The notes: generated by a model from the sequence alone, not told the origin. A stretch of DNA of 64,000 bases from Streptomyces sp. NBC_01498 (GCF_036327775.1 NZ_CP109598.1:4216001-4280000), one strand, 5' to 3'; shown: positions 41,306 to 51,318, counted from the first letter of the stretch. Made by a program: numbers and translations.

Positions 41306-41704
41306 TCAGGCGGCGGAGGAACCGCTGGAGCCGGAGCTCCCGCTCGAAGCGCCCGACTTCGAGCCGGACGAACCCGAACCCGAACCCGACGAGGCCGAGG
41401 AACCGTTCGAGGACGACGACGAGGAGGACGACGACGCCGTCTCGGACTTGGAGTCCGACGACGAGGACGACTTCTCACCGGACCCGTTCGCCGCACCGGT
41501 CTTCGCCGGGCTGCTGCTCGACGACGAGCCGCGGCTGTCGTTCCGGTAGAAACCGGATCCCTTGAAGACGATGCCGACCGCGGAGAACACCTTCTTCAGG
41601 CGTCCTTCGCACGCGGGGCACACGGTGAGGGACTCGTCGGTGAATTTCTGCACCGCCTCGAGGCCCTCGCCGCAGTCGGTGCACTGGTACTGATAGGTCG
41701 GCAC
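41306..41704 (-). CDS. FmdB family zinc ribbon protein with a poly-Ser tail
   Basis: This 132-residue protein starts with the FmdB zinc ribbon: C8-T-D-C11 and C29-P-A-C32, then KKVFSAVGIVFKGSGFYRND. The remaining about 75 residues are almost only Ser, Gly, Ala and Lys, a disordered tail. FmdB proteins are small putative regulators of unclear role, conserved in Actinobacteria. It lies between mtnP and an MFS gene, with its own terminator. Confidence 0.9.
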   Translation of the reverse strand: MPTYQYQCTDCGEGLEAVQKFTDESLTVCPACEGRLKKVFSAVGIVFKGSGFYRNDSRGSSSSSSPAKTGAANGSGEKSSSSSDSKSETASSSSSSSSSNGSSASSGSGSGSSGSKSGASSGSSGSSGSSAA

Positions 41705-41770
41705 TTGTTCCTCCTGGCACTCTCACTCAATGAGTGCTAACGACGCTCCATAGTGACCTATTCCGCTGGA

Positions 41771-43150
41771 TCAGTCCACTGCCACCGGCACGCGGTGACC
41801 CATTCCACGCGCCGCGACCCGCCCCGGCGCCTTCGGCGCGAGCCGCGACCGCAGGGCGACGAGCGTGGCCAGCGCGAGCGCGGTGCCCACCAGCGGCACC
41901 ACGAATCCGGCGCTCGCACCGTACGCGTCGGCCAGTTGACCGGCCACGGTCACCGCCGCCGCCTGCCCCAGCGCGACCGCGCCCGTGAGCCAGGTGAACG
42001 CCTCCGTACGGATGCCGGCGGGCACCAGCGTCTCGATGAGGGTGTAGCCGCTGATCAGCGCGGGCGCGATGAAGAGTCCGACCAGCAGGCCGAGTCCGGC
42101 GAGCAGCGGCACCGAGTGCGCGGCCCACAGCCCGGAGGTGGCCAGGGTCAGACAGACGTAGCCGGTGATCAGCCGGTGCCGGGGAGCGGTCTTCCAGGCG
42201 ACGGCACCGCACACGACACCGGCGAGCATGTTGCCGGCGGCGAAGACTCCGTACAGAAGGCCGTTCGCGCCGGGACTGCCGATCTCCTCGGTGAAGGCGG
42301 TGAGCGAGACCTGCATGCCGCCGAAGACCGAACCGATGCCGAGGAAGACCAGGGCCAGCACGCGTACACCGGGAACCGACAGCGCCGAGACCCGCGCTCC
42401 TCCCGCGCCCGGTGTGCCCTTGCGCGCGGGCCTCGGCGCCGGTGCCGGCTGGGTGCGCCGCCGCGCGGCGAACAGGAGCCCGCCCACCAGGGTCAGCACG
42501 CCCTCGGCGACCAGCCCGGCCGCCGGGTGGACGCCGGTGCACAGCGCGGTCGCGAGGACCGGCCCGATGACGAAGGTGAACTCGTCCGTGACGGACTCGA
42601 AGGCGGCGGCCGTCGGCAGCAGCCGGGCGCGTTCCCCGGAGCCGCCGAGCACCGTCGCCCAGCGGGCCCGCACCATCGGCCCCACCTGGGGGACGGAGGC
42701 GCCCGTCGGTACGGCGGCGAGGAACAGCGCCCACAGCGGCGCGCCCGCCAGCGCCAGGACGGTCAGGGCGGAGACGGACGCCGTGTGCAGCAGCACGCCC
42801 GGCACCAGCACCGCCCGCTGGCCGAACCGGTCGGCGAGCCTGCCGCTGCCCGGCGCGAACAGGGCCATGGAGACCCCGGTGACGGCGGCGACGACGCCCG
42901 CGCGGCCGTACGAACCGGAGGTGTGCTGGACGAGCAGCACGATGCCGATCGTCAGCATCGCGAAGGGCTGCCGGGCGGCGAAGCCGGGAAGCAGGAACGA
43001 CCGGACGCCGGGAGTACGCAGCAACTGGCCGTATCCGGGACGGCGGGCCGGAGCCGTACCCCCGAGCCCGGACCCGGACCCGGGGCGCGAAGGGGTGCCG
43101 GTGCTGGTGCCGGGACGCCCGGCGGAGGTGATGTCGACCGTGTCGGACAC
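41771..43150 (-). CDS. MFS transporter
   Basis: The 459-residue protein has about 12 membrane helices and an MFS loop GSGRLADRFGQRAVLVPG; the central loop is Pro/Arg-rich (RRRTQPAPAPRPARKG). The family assignment is secure but the substrate is unknown. The start is uncertain: GTG 43150 begins just before a Gly/Ser/Pro-rich tail and is preferred, while ATG 43327 would add 59 residues that do not look conserved. It is a single gene on the minus strand after the antiporter gene. Confidence 0.8.
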   Translation of the reverse strand: MSDTVDITSAGRPGTSTGTPSRPGSGSGLGGTAPARRPGYGQLLRTPGVRSFLLPGFAARQPFAMLTIGIVLLVQHTSGSYGRAGVVAAVTGVSMALFAPGSGRLADRFGQRAVLVPGVLLHTASVSALTVLALAGAPLWALFLAAVPTGASVPQVGPMVRARWATVLGGSGERARLLPTAAAFESVTDEFTFVIGPVLATALCTGVHPAAGLVAEGVLTLVGGLLFAARRRTQPAPAPRPARKGTPGAGGARVSALSVPGVRVLALVFLGIGSVFGGMQVSLTAFTEEIGSPGANGLLYGVFAAGNMLAGVVCGAVAWKTAPRHRLITGYVCLTLATSGLWAAHSVPLLAGLGLLVGLFIAPALISGYTLIETLVPAGIRTEAFTWLTGAVALGQAAAVTVAGQLADAYGASAGFVVPLVGTALALATLVALRSRLAPKAPGRVAARGMGHRVPVAVD

Positions 43151-43493
43151 GGTCCTTGCCTTTCTGCCGCCTGGTGACGCCCCCGCGCGTGCCGGGGTGC
43201 CGAGAGCTGTCCTCAGTGCGCGGAACTGCGGTAGATACCCGGGTCCGCTGAAGGGGACACCACGGCCGCCATACGGTCGCGCCAGCCCTGCGTCAGGCAG
43301 AGTTGGTCGATCAATTCTGTGCGTCACGCTCAGGGACGGCCGAGAACACGACAGGCACGAACCTCACCCTACCTGGGAAATGCGGGGAAGATCCCGGCCC
43401 GTGCCTGTGATCGACGCCTCTTGGTGTCGCCGCCTTCGAATCCTCGGCGAAGCCTCTCCGGCACCCGTCCCCTCCCCGCTCCCGCCCCGGCCG
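43151..43493. other. Intergenic region between antiporter and MFS genes
   Basis: About 340 bases. The part up to 43327 could be an N-terminal extension of the MFS protein but is taken as leader. No repeat or hairpin of note was found; the 3-prime end of the antiporter gene just beyond is rich in CCGGACCCG-type repeats encoding GGS. Confidence 0.4.
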
Positions 43494-45176
43494 TCAGCCC
43501 GATCCACGGCCGACCTTGCGGACCCCGCCGCCCGGCCTCTTCCGCCCTCCGCCGGACCCGCCGGACCCGCCGGACCCGCCGGAACCCCAAGCGCCTCCGA
43601 ACCTCCCCCGCCGAGCCGCCCCGTTCACCCCGTGCGCCGTGTCCGTACCGCCCGCCGCGCCCGTCCCGCTCGTCCCCAGCCAGTCCGCCAGCTTTCCGCC
43701 CTGCCCGACCGCCCGCAGCCGCCGTTCGGCCGCGTCCCGCACCGGATCGGTCGCCACCACCAGCAGCTCGTCCCCCCGCCGCAGCACCGTCGACGGCCCC
43801 GGCACGAAGCTCTTGCCCTCACGTACGACCAGCGTCACCGCCGATCCCCGGGGCAGCCGCAGCTCACCGACCTCCACGCCGTGCATCTTCGACCGCTCCG
43901 GGATCGCCACGGACAGCAGATGACCGCGCAGCCGTTCCAGCGGCGCCGACTCGACCCCGAGGTCGGCCGCCTCCGAGGGGTCGCCGAGATGCAGTTTGCG
44001 CGCCACCCAGGGCAGCGTCGGCCCCTGGACCAGCGTGTAGACGACGACCAGCACGAACACGATGTTGAAGATCCGGTGGCTGCCCTCGATCCCCGACACC
44101 ATGGGGATGGTCGCCATGACGATGGGCACCGCGCCGCGCAGCCCCGCCCATGACATCAGCGCCTTCTCCTGCCACGCGATGCGGAACGGCGCGAGACTCA
44201 CCAGCACGGACAGGGGCCGCGCCACGGCGGTCAGCACGAGTCCGACGATCACGGCGGGCCAGAAGTCGTCGCCCAGTTCGTGCGGGGTCACCAGCAGCCC
44301 GAGCAGGACGAACATGCCGATCTGCGCCAGCCAGCCCAGCCCCTCCGCGAATCCGCGCGTCGCGGGCGCGTGCGGCAGCCTGGAGTTCCCCAGCAGCATG
44401 GACGCCAGGTAGACGGCCAGGAACCCGCTGCCGTGCGCCATGGCCCCGGCCGCGTACGCGACGACCGCGATGGCCATCACGGCGATCGGGTACAGACCGG
44501 AGGCCGGCAGCGCCACATGCCGCAGCCCGAAGGCGCCCAGCCAGCCGACGGCGAGGCCGACGGCGGCGCCGATGGCCAGTTCCAGGACGATCTCGCCCAC
44601 CAGGACGTACCAGTGCTCCACCGGTCCGACCGTCGACAGCGCCACCACCATGATCACCACGGGGGCGTCGTTGAAGCCCGACTCCGCCTCCAGCGCACCT
44701 GTCACCCTCGACGGCAGCGGAATCTTCCTCAGTACGGAGAAGACGGCGGCGGCGTCCGTGGACGAGACCACGGCGCCGATGATCAGCGCCTGCCGCCACT
44801 CCAGTCCGACGAGGTAGTGCGCGGCGGTCGCGGTGACCCCGACGCTGACGCCGACGCCGACGGTGGAGAGGGCGACGGCGGCCGGCAGCGCGGGTCTGGC
44901 CTCTTTCCACTTGGCGCCCAGGCCGCCCTCGGCGAGGATCACGACCAGGGCCGCGTAGCCGAGGACCTGGGTCAGCTCGGCGTTGTCGAACTTGACGTTG
45001 AAGATGCCGTCCTGGCCGATGACCACGCCGATGCCGAGGTAGAGCAGCAGGCTGGGCAGCCCGCTCCGGGACGAGATCCGTACCGCGGCGACCGCGATCA
45101 GCAGCACGAGTGAGCAGATGAGCAGGAGTTCATTGAGCTGGTGGACAGTCAGCGGCCGATCCTTCCCCTCGCGCAT
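43494..45176 (-). CDS. CPA1-type cation/proton antiporter with RCK C-terminal domain
   Basis: This 560-residue protein has about 12 membrane helices with the antiporter core (YLGIGVVIGQDG, LAEGGLGAKW, IIGAVVSSTDAAAVFSVLR, ALEAESGFNDAP) and a cytoplasmic TrkA-C/RCK_C domain at about 410-505 (VEVGELRLPRGSAVTLVVRE, PSTVLRRGDELLVVA). The fold matches potassium/proton antiporters of the CvrA/YcgO/CpaA type. RCK_C domains often bind c-di-AMP or nucleotides. The end is a Gly/Ser/Arg-rich tail. ATG 45176 is used. A large perfect inverted repeat lies 60 bases upstream. Confidence 0.9.
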   Translation of the reverse strand: MREGKDRPLTVHQLNELLLICSLVLLIAVAAVRISSRSGLPSLLLYLGIGVVIGQDGIFNVKFDNAELTQVLGYAALVVILAEGGLGAKWKEARPALPAAVALSTVGVGVSVGVTATAAHYLVGLEWRQALIIGAVVSSTDAAAVFSVLRKIPLPSRVTGALEAESGFNDAPVVIMVVALSTVGPVEHWYVLVGEIVLELAIGAAVGLAVGWLGAFGLRHVALPASGLYPIAVMAIAVVAYAAGAMAHGSGFLAVYLASMLLGNSRLPHAPATRGFAEGLGWLAQIGMFVLLGLLVTPHELGDDFWPAVIVGLVLTAVARPLSVLVSLAPFRIAWQEKALMSWAGLRGAVPIVMATIPMVSGIEGSHRIFNIVFVLVVVYTLVQGPTLPWVARKLHLGDPSEAADLGVESAPLERLRGHLLSVAIPERSKMHGVEVGELRLPRGSAVTLVVREGKSFVPGPSTVLRRGDELLVVATDPVRDAAERRLRAVGQGGKLADWLGTSGTGAAGGTDTAHGVNGAARRGRFGGAWGSGGSGGSGGSGGGRKRPGGGVRKVGRGSG

Positions 45177-45238
45177 GCCGGATCGTTTCCCCGGCAGTCG
45201 ACACTTCGTTACCTTACCTAATCTTTAACGTTTCCTTG

Positions 45239-45270
45239 ACGCGATCGATCGCCCGTGCGATCGATCGCGT
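45239..45270. promoter_or_regulatory. Perfect 32-base inverted repeat in a divergent promoter region
   Basis: ACGCGATCGATCGC at 45239-45252 and its exact complement GCGATCGATCGCGT at 45257-45270 flank CCGT. Each arm is itself built on the palindrome GCGATCGATCGC, so the site can be read as two tandem palindromes or as one hairpin. It lies between the divergent antiporter and penicillin acylase genes and has no T-tract. A paired operator is more likely than a terminator. Confidence 0.6.
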
Positions 45271-45399
45271 GATTTCCTGTGTGATCGTCCTAGGGGTCCC
45301 GTCGGCCATTAGTGGTGACACCGCGTCGGAACGGGTGAACGGCTGCGCCTATGGTTGCTGGAGCATTTCCAGGACCGCCCTGCCCCTCGAAGGACAGCG

Positions 45400-48246
45400 A
45401 TGCCCGCCAACTCAACGTCCCCTGCCACCAAGAAGAAGGGGCGACGCGCCCGCTTTGTCGTGATCGTCCTGGTGCTGGCCCTGGTAGCAGGTGTGGGCTA
45501 CGGCGCCTACTGGGGCGTGAGTACCGTGCGTGCCTCGCTTCCCCAGACCACCGGCACCGTCAAAGTGCCCGGACTCGACGGCAGGGTGGAGGTCAAGCGC
45601 GACCGCTACGGCATTCCGCAGATCTACGCGAACACCGACCGGGACCTGTTCCGCGCGCAGGGCTACGTCCAGGCGCAGGACCGCTTCTGGGAGATGGACG
45701 TCCGGCGCCACATGACCGCGGGCCGTCTCTCCGAGATGTTCGGCGAGGGCCAGGTCGAGACGGACGAATTCCTGCGCACGCTCGGCTGGCGGCGGGTGGC
45801 CCAGGAGGAGTACGACACCAAGCTCTCGGACGAGACGAAGAAGAACCTCCAGTCGTACGCGGACGGCGTCAACGACTACCTGAAGGGCCGCGACGGCGAG
45901 GACATCTCCGTCGAGTACGCCGCCCTGGGCTTCACCAACGACTACCGGCCCACGAAGTGGACCCCCGTCGACTCGGTGGCCTGGCTGAAGGCGATGGCCT
46001 GGGACCTGCGCGCGAACATGCAGGACGAGATCGACCGTTCCCTGCTCACCAGCAGGATGGACGAGGAGCAGATCGAGGACCTCTACCCGTCGTACCCGTA
46101 CGACAGGAACAAGCCGATCGTGACCGAGGGCGCGGTCGACCCGGGCACGGGCCGGTACGACCCCAAGGCCGAACCGGGCGACGCGACGGGCGACGGAACG
46201 GGCACGGGCGGCACCGACCCGGGTGCGGGCCTCGGCACCGGCACCGGTACGGGTACGGGCTCCGGCGCCGGCGGGACGCCCACCGGACCGGGCACCGGCA
46301 CCGGCGGGGAGACCGGCGACTCCACGGACCCGGGCGCCGTCACCGAGGGTCTTGACTCCCAGCTCGACGCCCTCTCCACGACCCTCGACGAGATCCCCGC
46401 CCTCCTCGGCCCCAGCGGCAGCGGCATCGGCTCCAACTCCTGGGTCGTCGCCGGCGAGTACACGACGACCGGCAAGCCCCTGCTCGCCAACGACCCGCAC
46501 CTGGCGCCCCAGCTGCCGTCCGTCTGGTACCAGATGGGCCTGCACTGCCGCAGCTTCACCGAGGACTGCGGGTACGACGTCGCCGGCTACACCTTCGCGG
46601 GCATGCCCGGTGTGATCATCGGTCACAACAAGGACATCGCCTGGGGCATGACCAACCTCGGCGCGGACGTGACCGACCTCTATCTGGAGAAGGTCACCGG
46701 CGACACGTACCTGTACGACAACCAGCAGAAGAAGTTCCTCACCCGCCAGGAAACGATCAAGGTCGCGGGGGGCAAGAGCCGGACCATCACCGTCCGCTCC
46801 ACCGAGCGCGGCCCGCTGGTCTCCGACCGCAACCCCGAACTGCGCCGGGTCGGCGACAAGGCCCCGGTCACCAACTCCGCCCCCGACCGCGCCGACGGCT
46901 ACGCGGTCTCCCTCCAGTGGACCGCGCTGGAACCGGGCCGCTCCATGGACGCCGTCTTCGAGATCAACAAGGCCAAGGACTTCGCGTCCTTCCGCAAGGC
47001 GGCCCGGAGCTTCGAGGTCCCCTCGCAGAACCTGATCTACGCGGACACCAAGGGCACCATCGGTTACCAGGCGCCCGGCCGGATCCCGATCCGCGCCAAG
47101 GGCGACGGCTCGGTGCCGGCGCCCGGCTGGGACCCGGCATACCGCTGGAAGGACTACATCTCCTTCGACGAGCTTCCTTATGAGGAGAACCCGGAGCGCG
47201 GCTACATCGTCACCGCCAACCAGGCCGTCATCGACGCGGGTGACTATCCGTACCCGCTGACCGAGGACTGGGGCTACGGCGCCCGGAGCCAGCGGATCAA
47301 CGACCTCATCACGTCGAAGATCAAGGACGGCGGCAAGATCTCCACGGACGACATGCGCACCATGCAGAACGACAACCGCAGCGAGATCGCCACGCAGCTC
47401 ATGCCGCACCTGCTCAAGATCGACGTGTCGGACCCGGCGATCCGCGAGGCCCAGAAGCTGCTCGAAGGCTGGGACTCCTCGCAGGAACCGGACTCGGCGG
47501 CGGCGGCGTACTTCAACGCGGTCTGGCGCAACGTCCTGAAGCTCGCCTTCGGGAACAAGCTTCCCAAGGAGATGCGTGTCCGGGGGGAGTGCCTCAACGT
47601 GCTCCCGGCCGACAGCACGGGCCCCGTGGACGACCTCACCCAACCGGTGCGGGAGTGCGGTCAGCGCTCGGTGAGCTCGGCGCAGCCGGACGGCGGCGAC
47701 CGCTGGTTCGAGATCGTCCGCAGGATCCTCAAGGACGAGGACAACGTTTGGTGGCAGTCGCCCGCGACGCGGTTCGAGGATCCCACCAAGACGCGTGACG
47801 CCCTTCTGCTGCGGGCCCTGACGGACGCGCGCTGGGAGCTGACGGCCAAGCTCGGCAAGGACGTCTCCAGCTGGAGCTGGGGCCGGCTGCACCAGCTGAA
47901 CCTGGAGAACCAGACCCTCGGTACGGAGGGCCCCGGCTTCGTCAAGACCCTGCTGAACCGCGGCCCGTGGAACCTGGGCGGCGGCGAGGCCACGGTCAAC
48001 GCCACCGGCTGGAGCGCGGCCGGCGACTACGAGGTCTCGTGGGTCCCGTCCATGCGGATGGTGGTCAACGTCGGCGAGTGGGACAAGTCCCGGTGGATCA
48101 ACCTGACGGGCGCCTCCGGGCACGCGTACAGCCCGAACTACACCGACCAGACCGAGAAGTGGACCAAGGGCGAACTGCTCGACTGGCCGTTCGGCAGCCG
48201 GGCGGTGGAGGCGAGCACGGGAGACACCCTGACGCTCGTGCCGTGA
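45400..48246 (+). CDS. Penicillin acylase family protein (Ntn-hydrolase)
   Basis: The 948-residue protein has an N-terminal membrane segment (about 19-38), an alpha chain, a disordered spacer rich in GTG-type Gly/Thr repeats (about residues 248-315), and the beta chain starting at Ser345 in GIGSNSWVVAG. In the family the precursor self-cleaves before this Ser, which becomes the nucleophile. Other signatures are NDPHLAPQLPSVWYQMGL and FNAVWRNVLKLAFG. Substrates are acyl-amides such as acyl-homoserine lactones, lipopeptides or penicillins; the true one is unknown. It should sit outside the membrane. ATG 45400 has AAGGA upstream. Confidence 0.93.
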   Translation: MPANSTSPATKKKGRRARFVVIVLVLALVAGVGYGAYWGVSTVRASLPQTTGTVKVPGLDGRVEVKRDRYGIPQIYANTDRDLFRAQGYVQAQDRFWEMDVRRHMTAGRLSEMFGEGQVETDEFLRTLGWRRVAQEEYDTKLSDETKKNLQSYADGVNDYLKGRDGEDISVEYAALGFTNDYRPTKWTPVDSVAWLKAMAWDLRANMQDEIDRSLLTSRMDEEQIEDLYPSYPYDRNKPIVTEGAVDPGTGRYDPKAEPGDATGDGTGTGGTDPGAGLGTGTGTGTGSGAGGTPTGPGTGTGGETGDSTDPGAVTEGLDSQLDALSTTLDEIPALLGPSGSGIGSNSWVVAGEYTTTGKPLLANDPHLAPQLPSVWYQMGLHCRSFTEDCGYDVAGYTFAGMPGVIIGHNKDIAWGMTNLGADVTDLYLEKVTGDTYLYDNQQKKFLTRQETIKVAGGKSRTITVRSTERGPLVSDRNPELRRVGDKAPVTNSAPDRADGYAVSLQWTALEPGRSMDAVFEINKAKDFASFRKAARSFEVPSQNLIYADTKGTIGYQAPGRIPIRAKGDGSVPAPGWDPAYRWKDYISFDELPYEENPERGYIVTANQAVIDAGDYPYPLTEDWGYGARSQRINDLITSKIKDGGKISTDDMRTMQNDNRSEIATQLMPHLLKIDVSDPAIREAQKLLEGWDSSQEPDSAAAAYFNAVWRNVLKLAFGNKLPKEMRVRGECLNVLPADSTGPVDDLTQPVRECGQRSVSSAQPDGGDRWFEIVRRILKDEDNVWWQSPATRFEDPTKTRDALLLRALTDARWELTAKLGKDVSSWSWGRLHQLNLENQTLGTEGPGFVKTLLNRGPWNLGGGEATVNATGWSAAGDYEVSWVPSMRMVVNVGEWDKSRWINLTGASGHAYSPNYTDQTEKWTKGELLDWPFGSRAVEASTGDTLTLVP

Positions 48247-48270
48247 GCCCCCGGCAGGGCCGTGCGGCAT

Positions 48271-48304
48271 GAGGTGCGGCGTTCCGTCCGGGGCGCCGCA
48301 CCTC
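48271..48304. terminator. Hairpin terminator between convergent genes
   Basis: GAGGTGCGGCG at 48271-48281 pairs perfectly with CGCCGCACCTC at 48294-48304. It lies between the stops of the penicillin acylase and cyclo-ligase genes, so it probably acts in both directions. Confidence 0.8.
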
Positions 48305-48309
48305 GCCGC

Positions 48310-48894
48310 TCACGGGCCGCCGAAGCGCGCGGTACGGCCCGGGGTCACCGCGACCCGCACGGGCCGGTCGTGCGGCTCCGCCGGGACCCGCTCCACCACC
48401 TCGTGGTCGTACAGCAGCACCGCGAGTACGGCCCCCGCCCCGGCCCCCGCCAGCCGGGCGAGGACCCGGTCGTACGACCCGCCGCCCCGCCCCAGCCGCA
48501 TCCCCCGGCCGTCCACGGCCAGGCCCGGAAGCAGCACCACCCCCGCCCCGAGCACGGCGTCGGCACCCAGCCGCGCGCCGTCCGGCTCCAGCAGCCCGCG
48601 CCCCGCGCGCACCAGCCGCTCCGCCCCCTCGTACACCGCCCAGTCGAGATCGTTGTCCGGCAGCAGCACCGGCAGGAGGACCCGCACCCCCCGCTCCCGC
48701 AGCGCGTCGAGCAACGCGCGCGTACCCGGCTCGTGTCCCACGGAGACGTACGCGGCGACGGTCGCGGCCCCGTCGAGTTCGGGAAGCTCCAGTGCCCGCC
48801 GGGCGAGAACCACCGAGGCGTTCCGGACGTCGTCGTCGGAGAGCAGGCGCCGCGAAGCGAGCAGTCGCCGCCGCACGGCGGTCTTTTCTGACAT
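48310..48894 (-). CDS. 5-formyltetrahydrofolate cyclo-ligase
   Basis: The 194-residue protein converts 5-formyl-THF to 5,10-methenyl-THF with ATP. It shows the family pattern: a basic N-terminal helix (AVRRRLLASRRLL), VAAYVSVGHEPGTRALL, and GRGGGSYDRVLARL at about 140-153. ATG 48894 is preferred by length; ATG 48963 would add 23 residues. It is divergent from galU 105 bases away. Confidence 0.9.
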   Translation of the reverse strand: MSEKTAVRRRLLASRRLLSDDDVRNASVVLARRALELPELDGAATVAAYVSVGHEPGTRALLDALRERGVRVLLPVLLPDNDLDWAVYEGAERLVRAGRGLLEPDGARLGADAVLGAGVVLLPGLAVDGRGMRLGRGGGSYDRVLARLAGAGAGAVLAVLLYDHEVVERVPAEPHDRPVRVAVTPGRTARFGGP

Positions 48895-48999
48895 GTCGTC
48901 GGTCACCGGACTTCGCAAACCTCTCCTATGTATGCGTACAGGGAGAAAGTTAACCGGATCCACATCTTCCCCTCATCCACGGCGGATATGGTGCTCGGC

Positions 49000-49902
49000 A
49001 TGACTCAGTCACCCCCCAGGATCAGCAAGGCTGTCATCCCCGCCGCCGGCCTCGGAACCCGCTTCCTGCCCGTCACCAAGGCCACTCCCAAAGAGATGCT
49101 GCCGGTCGTCGACAAGCCCGCGATCCAGTACGTCGTCGAGGAAGCCGTGATGGCGGGGCTCTCCGACGTCCTCATGGTCACCGGACGCAACAAGCGTCCT
49201 CTGGAGGACCACTTCGACCGCAACTACGAACTGGAGGAGGCGCTCACCCGCAAGGGAGACACCGAACGCCTCGCCAAGGTGCAGGAGTCGAGCGACCTCG
49301 CCACGATGCACTACGTCCGGCAGGGCGACCCCAAGGGCCTCGGCCACGCCGTCCTGTGCGCCGCCCCGCACGTCGGCGACCAGCCCTTCGCGGTGCTCCT
49401 CGGCGACGACCTGATCGATCCGCGCGACCCGCTGCTCTCCCGCATGGTCGAGATCCAGGAGCGCGAGGGCGGCAGTGTCATCGCGCTGATGGAGGTCGAG
49501 CCCGACCAGATCCACCTCTACGGATGCGCCGCCGTCGAGCCCACCGCGTACAGCGACGTGGTCAAGGTGCACGACCTGGTCGAGAAACCCGACCGCGCCG
49601 AGGCCCCCAGCAACTACGCCATCATCGGCCGCTACGTCCTCGACCCCGCCGTCTTCCAGATACTGCGGCAGACCGAGCCCGGCCGGGGCGGTGAGATCCA
49701 GCTCACCGACGCGCTCCAGCAGCTGTCCGCCGACGAGAAGGTCGGCGGCCCGGTCCACGGCGTCGTCTTCAAGGGACGCCGCTATGACACGGGCGACCGA
49801 GGCGACTATCTGCGTGCCATTGTCAGACTCGCATGCGAACGTGAGGACCTGGGACCGGACTTCCGGGCCTGGCTCCGCAGTTACGTGGACGAGGAGATGT
49901 AG
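49000..49902 (+). CDS. galU: UTP-glucose-1-phosphate uridylyltransferase
   Basis: This 300-residue protein makes UDP-glucose for envelope polymers. It has the nucleotidyltransferase signature AGLGTRFLPVTKATPKEMLP, then VDKPAIQYVVEEA, GDDLIDPRDPLL and PSNYAIIGRYVLDP. ATG 49000 (MTQSPPRISKAVIPAAGLG) matches family N-termini; ATG 48988 is four codons longer and has a better GGCGG upstream. It is the first gene of a run that continues with glp/moeA five bases after its stop. Confidence 0.93.
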   Translation: MTQSPPRISKAVIPAAGLGTRFLPVTKATPKEMLPVVDKPAIQYVVEEAVMAGLSDVLMVTGRNKRPLEDHFDRNYELEEALTRKGDTERLAKVQESSDLATMHYVRQGDPKGLGHAVLCAAPHVGDQPFAVLLGDDLIDPRDPLLSRMVEIQEREGGSVIALMEVEPDQIHLYGCAAVEPTAYSDVVKVHDLVEKPDRAEAPSNYAIIGRYVLDPAVFQILRQTEPGRGGEIQLTDALQQLSADEKVGGPVHGVVFKGRRYDTGDRGDYLRAIVRLACEREDLGPDFRAWLRSYVDEEM

Positions 49903-49906
49903 CACC

Positions 49907-51247
49907 GTGAGCGGTACGGCGACACCGGCACCCACGCCCGCCCCGGGCCACGGGCGGCTCTGGACGGTGGACGAGCATCTGGCGGACATCCTGGCCACGA
50001 TCCGCCCGCTCGACCCGATCGAGCTCCAACTGCCCGACGCCCAGGGCTGTGTCCTGGTCGAGGACGTCACGGTGCCGGTGGCCCTGCCGCCGTTCGACAA
50101 CAGCTCCATGGACGGGTACGCGGTCCGGACGGCCGACGTGTCGGGCGCCGACGAGGAGTTCCCGGCGGTCCTCACCGTCATCGGCGACGTCGCCGCGGGC
50201 GGCGACTCCGCGCTCCGCGTCGGCCCCGGCCAGGCCGCCCGCATCATGACCGGCGCGCCGCTGCCGCCCGGCGCCGAGGCCGTCGTCCCCGTCGAGTGGA
50301 CCGACGGCGGTACGGGCGGCGGGGCCGCCACCACCATGCGCCCGGCCGGCTCGGCGCCCGAGGGCGCGAGCGGCGAGGTCCGGGTCCACCGCCTCGCCGA
50401 GCCCCGCGCCCATGTCCGCGCGCGCGGCAGCGACGTCCAGGCCGGCGACCTCGCCCTGGAGGCCGGTACGGTCCTGGGCCCGCCCCAGATCGGCCTGCTG
50501 GCCGCCATCGGCCGCGCCACCGTCCGGGTCCACCCGCGCCCGCGCGTGGTCGTCCTGTCGACCGGCAGCGAACTGGTCCAGCCGGGCGAGGCGCTGGGCC
50601 AGGGCCAGATCTACGACTCCAACAGTTTCGCCCTCGCCGCCGCCGCGCGGGACGCGGGCGCCATCGCCTACCGGGTCGGCGCCGTCACCGACGACGCGGA
50701 CACCCTGCGCGCCACCATCGAGGACCAGTTGATCCGCGCCGACCTCGTCGTGACGACCGGCGGCGTCAGCGTCGGGGCGTACGACGTGGTGAAGGAGGCG
50801 CTGTCCTCCGTGGGAGACGAGGACGAACCGGGCGGCGGCGTCGACTTCCGTACCCTCGCCATGCAGCCGGGCAAGCCCCAGGGCTTCGGCTCGATCGGCG
50901 CCGAGCACACCCCGCTGCTCGCCCTCCCCGGCAATCCGGTCTCCTCCTACGTCTCCTTCGAGCTGTTCGTCCGCCCGGCGATCCGCGCGCTCATGGGCCG
51001 TCAGGACGTCCACCGGCCGACGGTCCGCGCGATCCTGAAGGCCGACAGGGCGCTGACCTCCACGGCGGGCAGGCGCCAGTTCCTGCGGGGCACGTACGAC
51101 GCCGACACGGGCTCGGCCGTCCCCGTCGGCGGCGCCGGATCCCATCTCGTCGCGGCCCTCGCCCACGCCGACGCGCTGATCGTGGTCCCCGAGGAGACCA
51201 CCTCCGTGGAACCGGGCAGCGAGGTCGACGTGGTGCTGCTCGGCTGA
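49907..51247 (+). CDS. glp: MoeA-type molybdopterin molybdotransferase, probable Glp division protein
   Basis: The 446-residue protein is a gephyrin/MoeA homologue: [74 protein letters not shown] and [13 protein letters not shown]. MoeA inserts molybdate into molybdopterin. The variant encoded beside the membrane protein GlpR/SepX in Actinobacteria has been shown in Corynebacterium to act in cell division together with that receptor. The same neighbourhood here, with a sepX gene three genes downstream, favours the Glp identity. GTG 49907 has GAGGAG upstream and follows galU by four bases. Confidence 0.88.
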   Translation: MSGTATPAPTPAPGHGRLWTVDEHLADILATIRPLDPIELQLPDAQGCVLVEDVTVPVALPPFDNSSMDGYAVRTADVSGADEEFPAVLTVIGDVAAGGDSALRVGPGQAARIMTGAPLPPGAEAVVPVEWTDGGTGGGAATTMRPAGSAPEGASGEVRVHRLAEPRAHVRARGSDVQAGDLALEAGTVLGPPQIGLLAAIGRATVRVHPRPRVVVLSTGSELVQPGEALGQGQIYDSNSFALAAAARDAGAIAYRVGAVTDDADTLRATIEDQLIRADLVVTTGGVSVGAYDVVKEALSSVGDEDEPGGGVDFRTLAMQPGKPQGFGSIGAEHTPLLALPGNPVSSYVSFELFVRPAIRALMGRQDVHRPTVRAILKADRALTSTAGRRQFLRGTYDADTGSAVPVGGAGSHLVAALAHADALIVVPEETTSVEPGSEVDVVLLG

Positions 51248-51318
51248 CGCGCGCGCGGTGGCGGTACCGTGTCCTGCCAGACAGGCCCCGCCGGGCCCGG
51301 ACCGGGAGCACCACAGCG

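Noticed and set aside
43151..43327. 59-residue N-terminal extension of the MFS protein
   Set aside because: The sequence is not membrane-like or conserved in pattern; GTG 43150 gives a normal length, although the start is not certain.
45205..45232. Iron box (DmdR/IdeR-like) upstream of the antiporter gene
   Set aside because: On the minus strand TTAGGTAAGG resembles one half-site, but the second half is missing.
45412..48270. 952-codon frame opposite the penicillin acylase gene
   Set aside because: Antisense shadow; the plus strand carries all catalytic motifs and a proper ribosome binding site.
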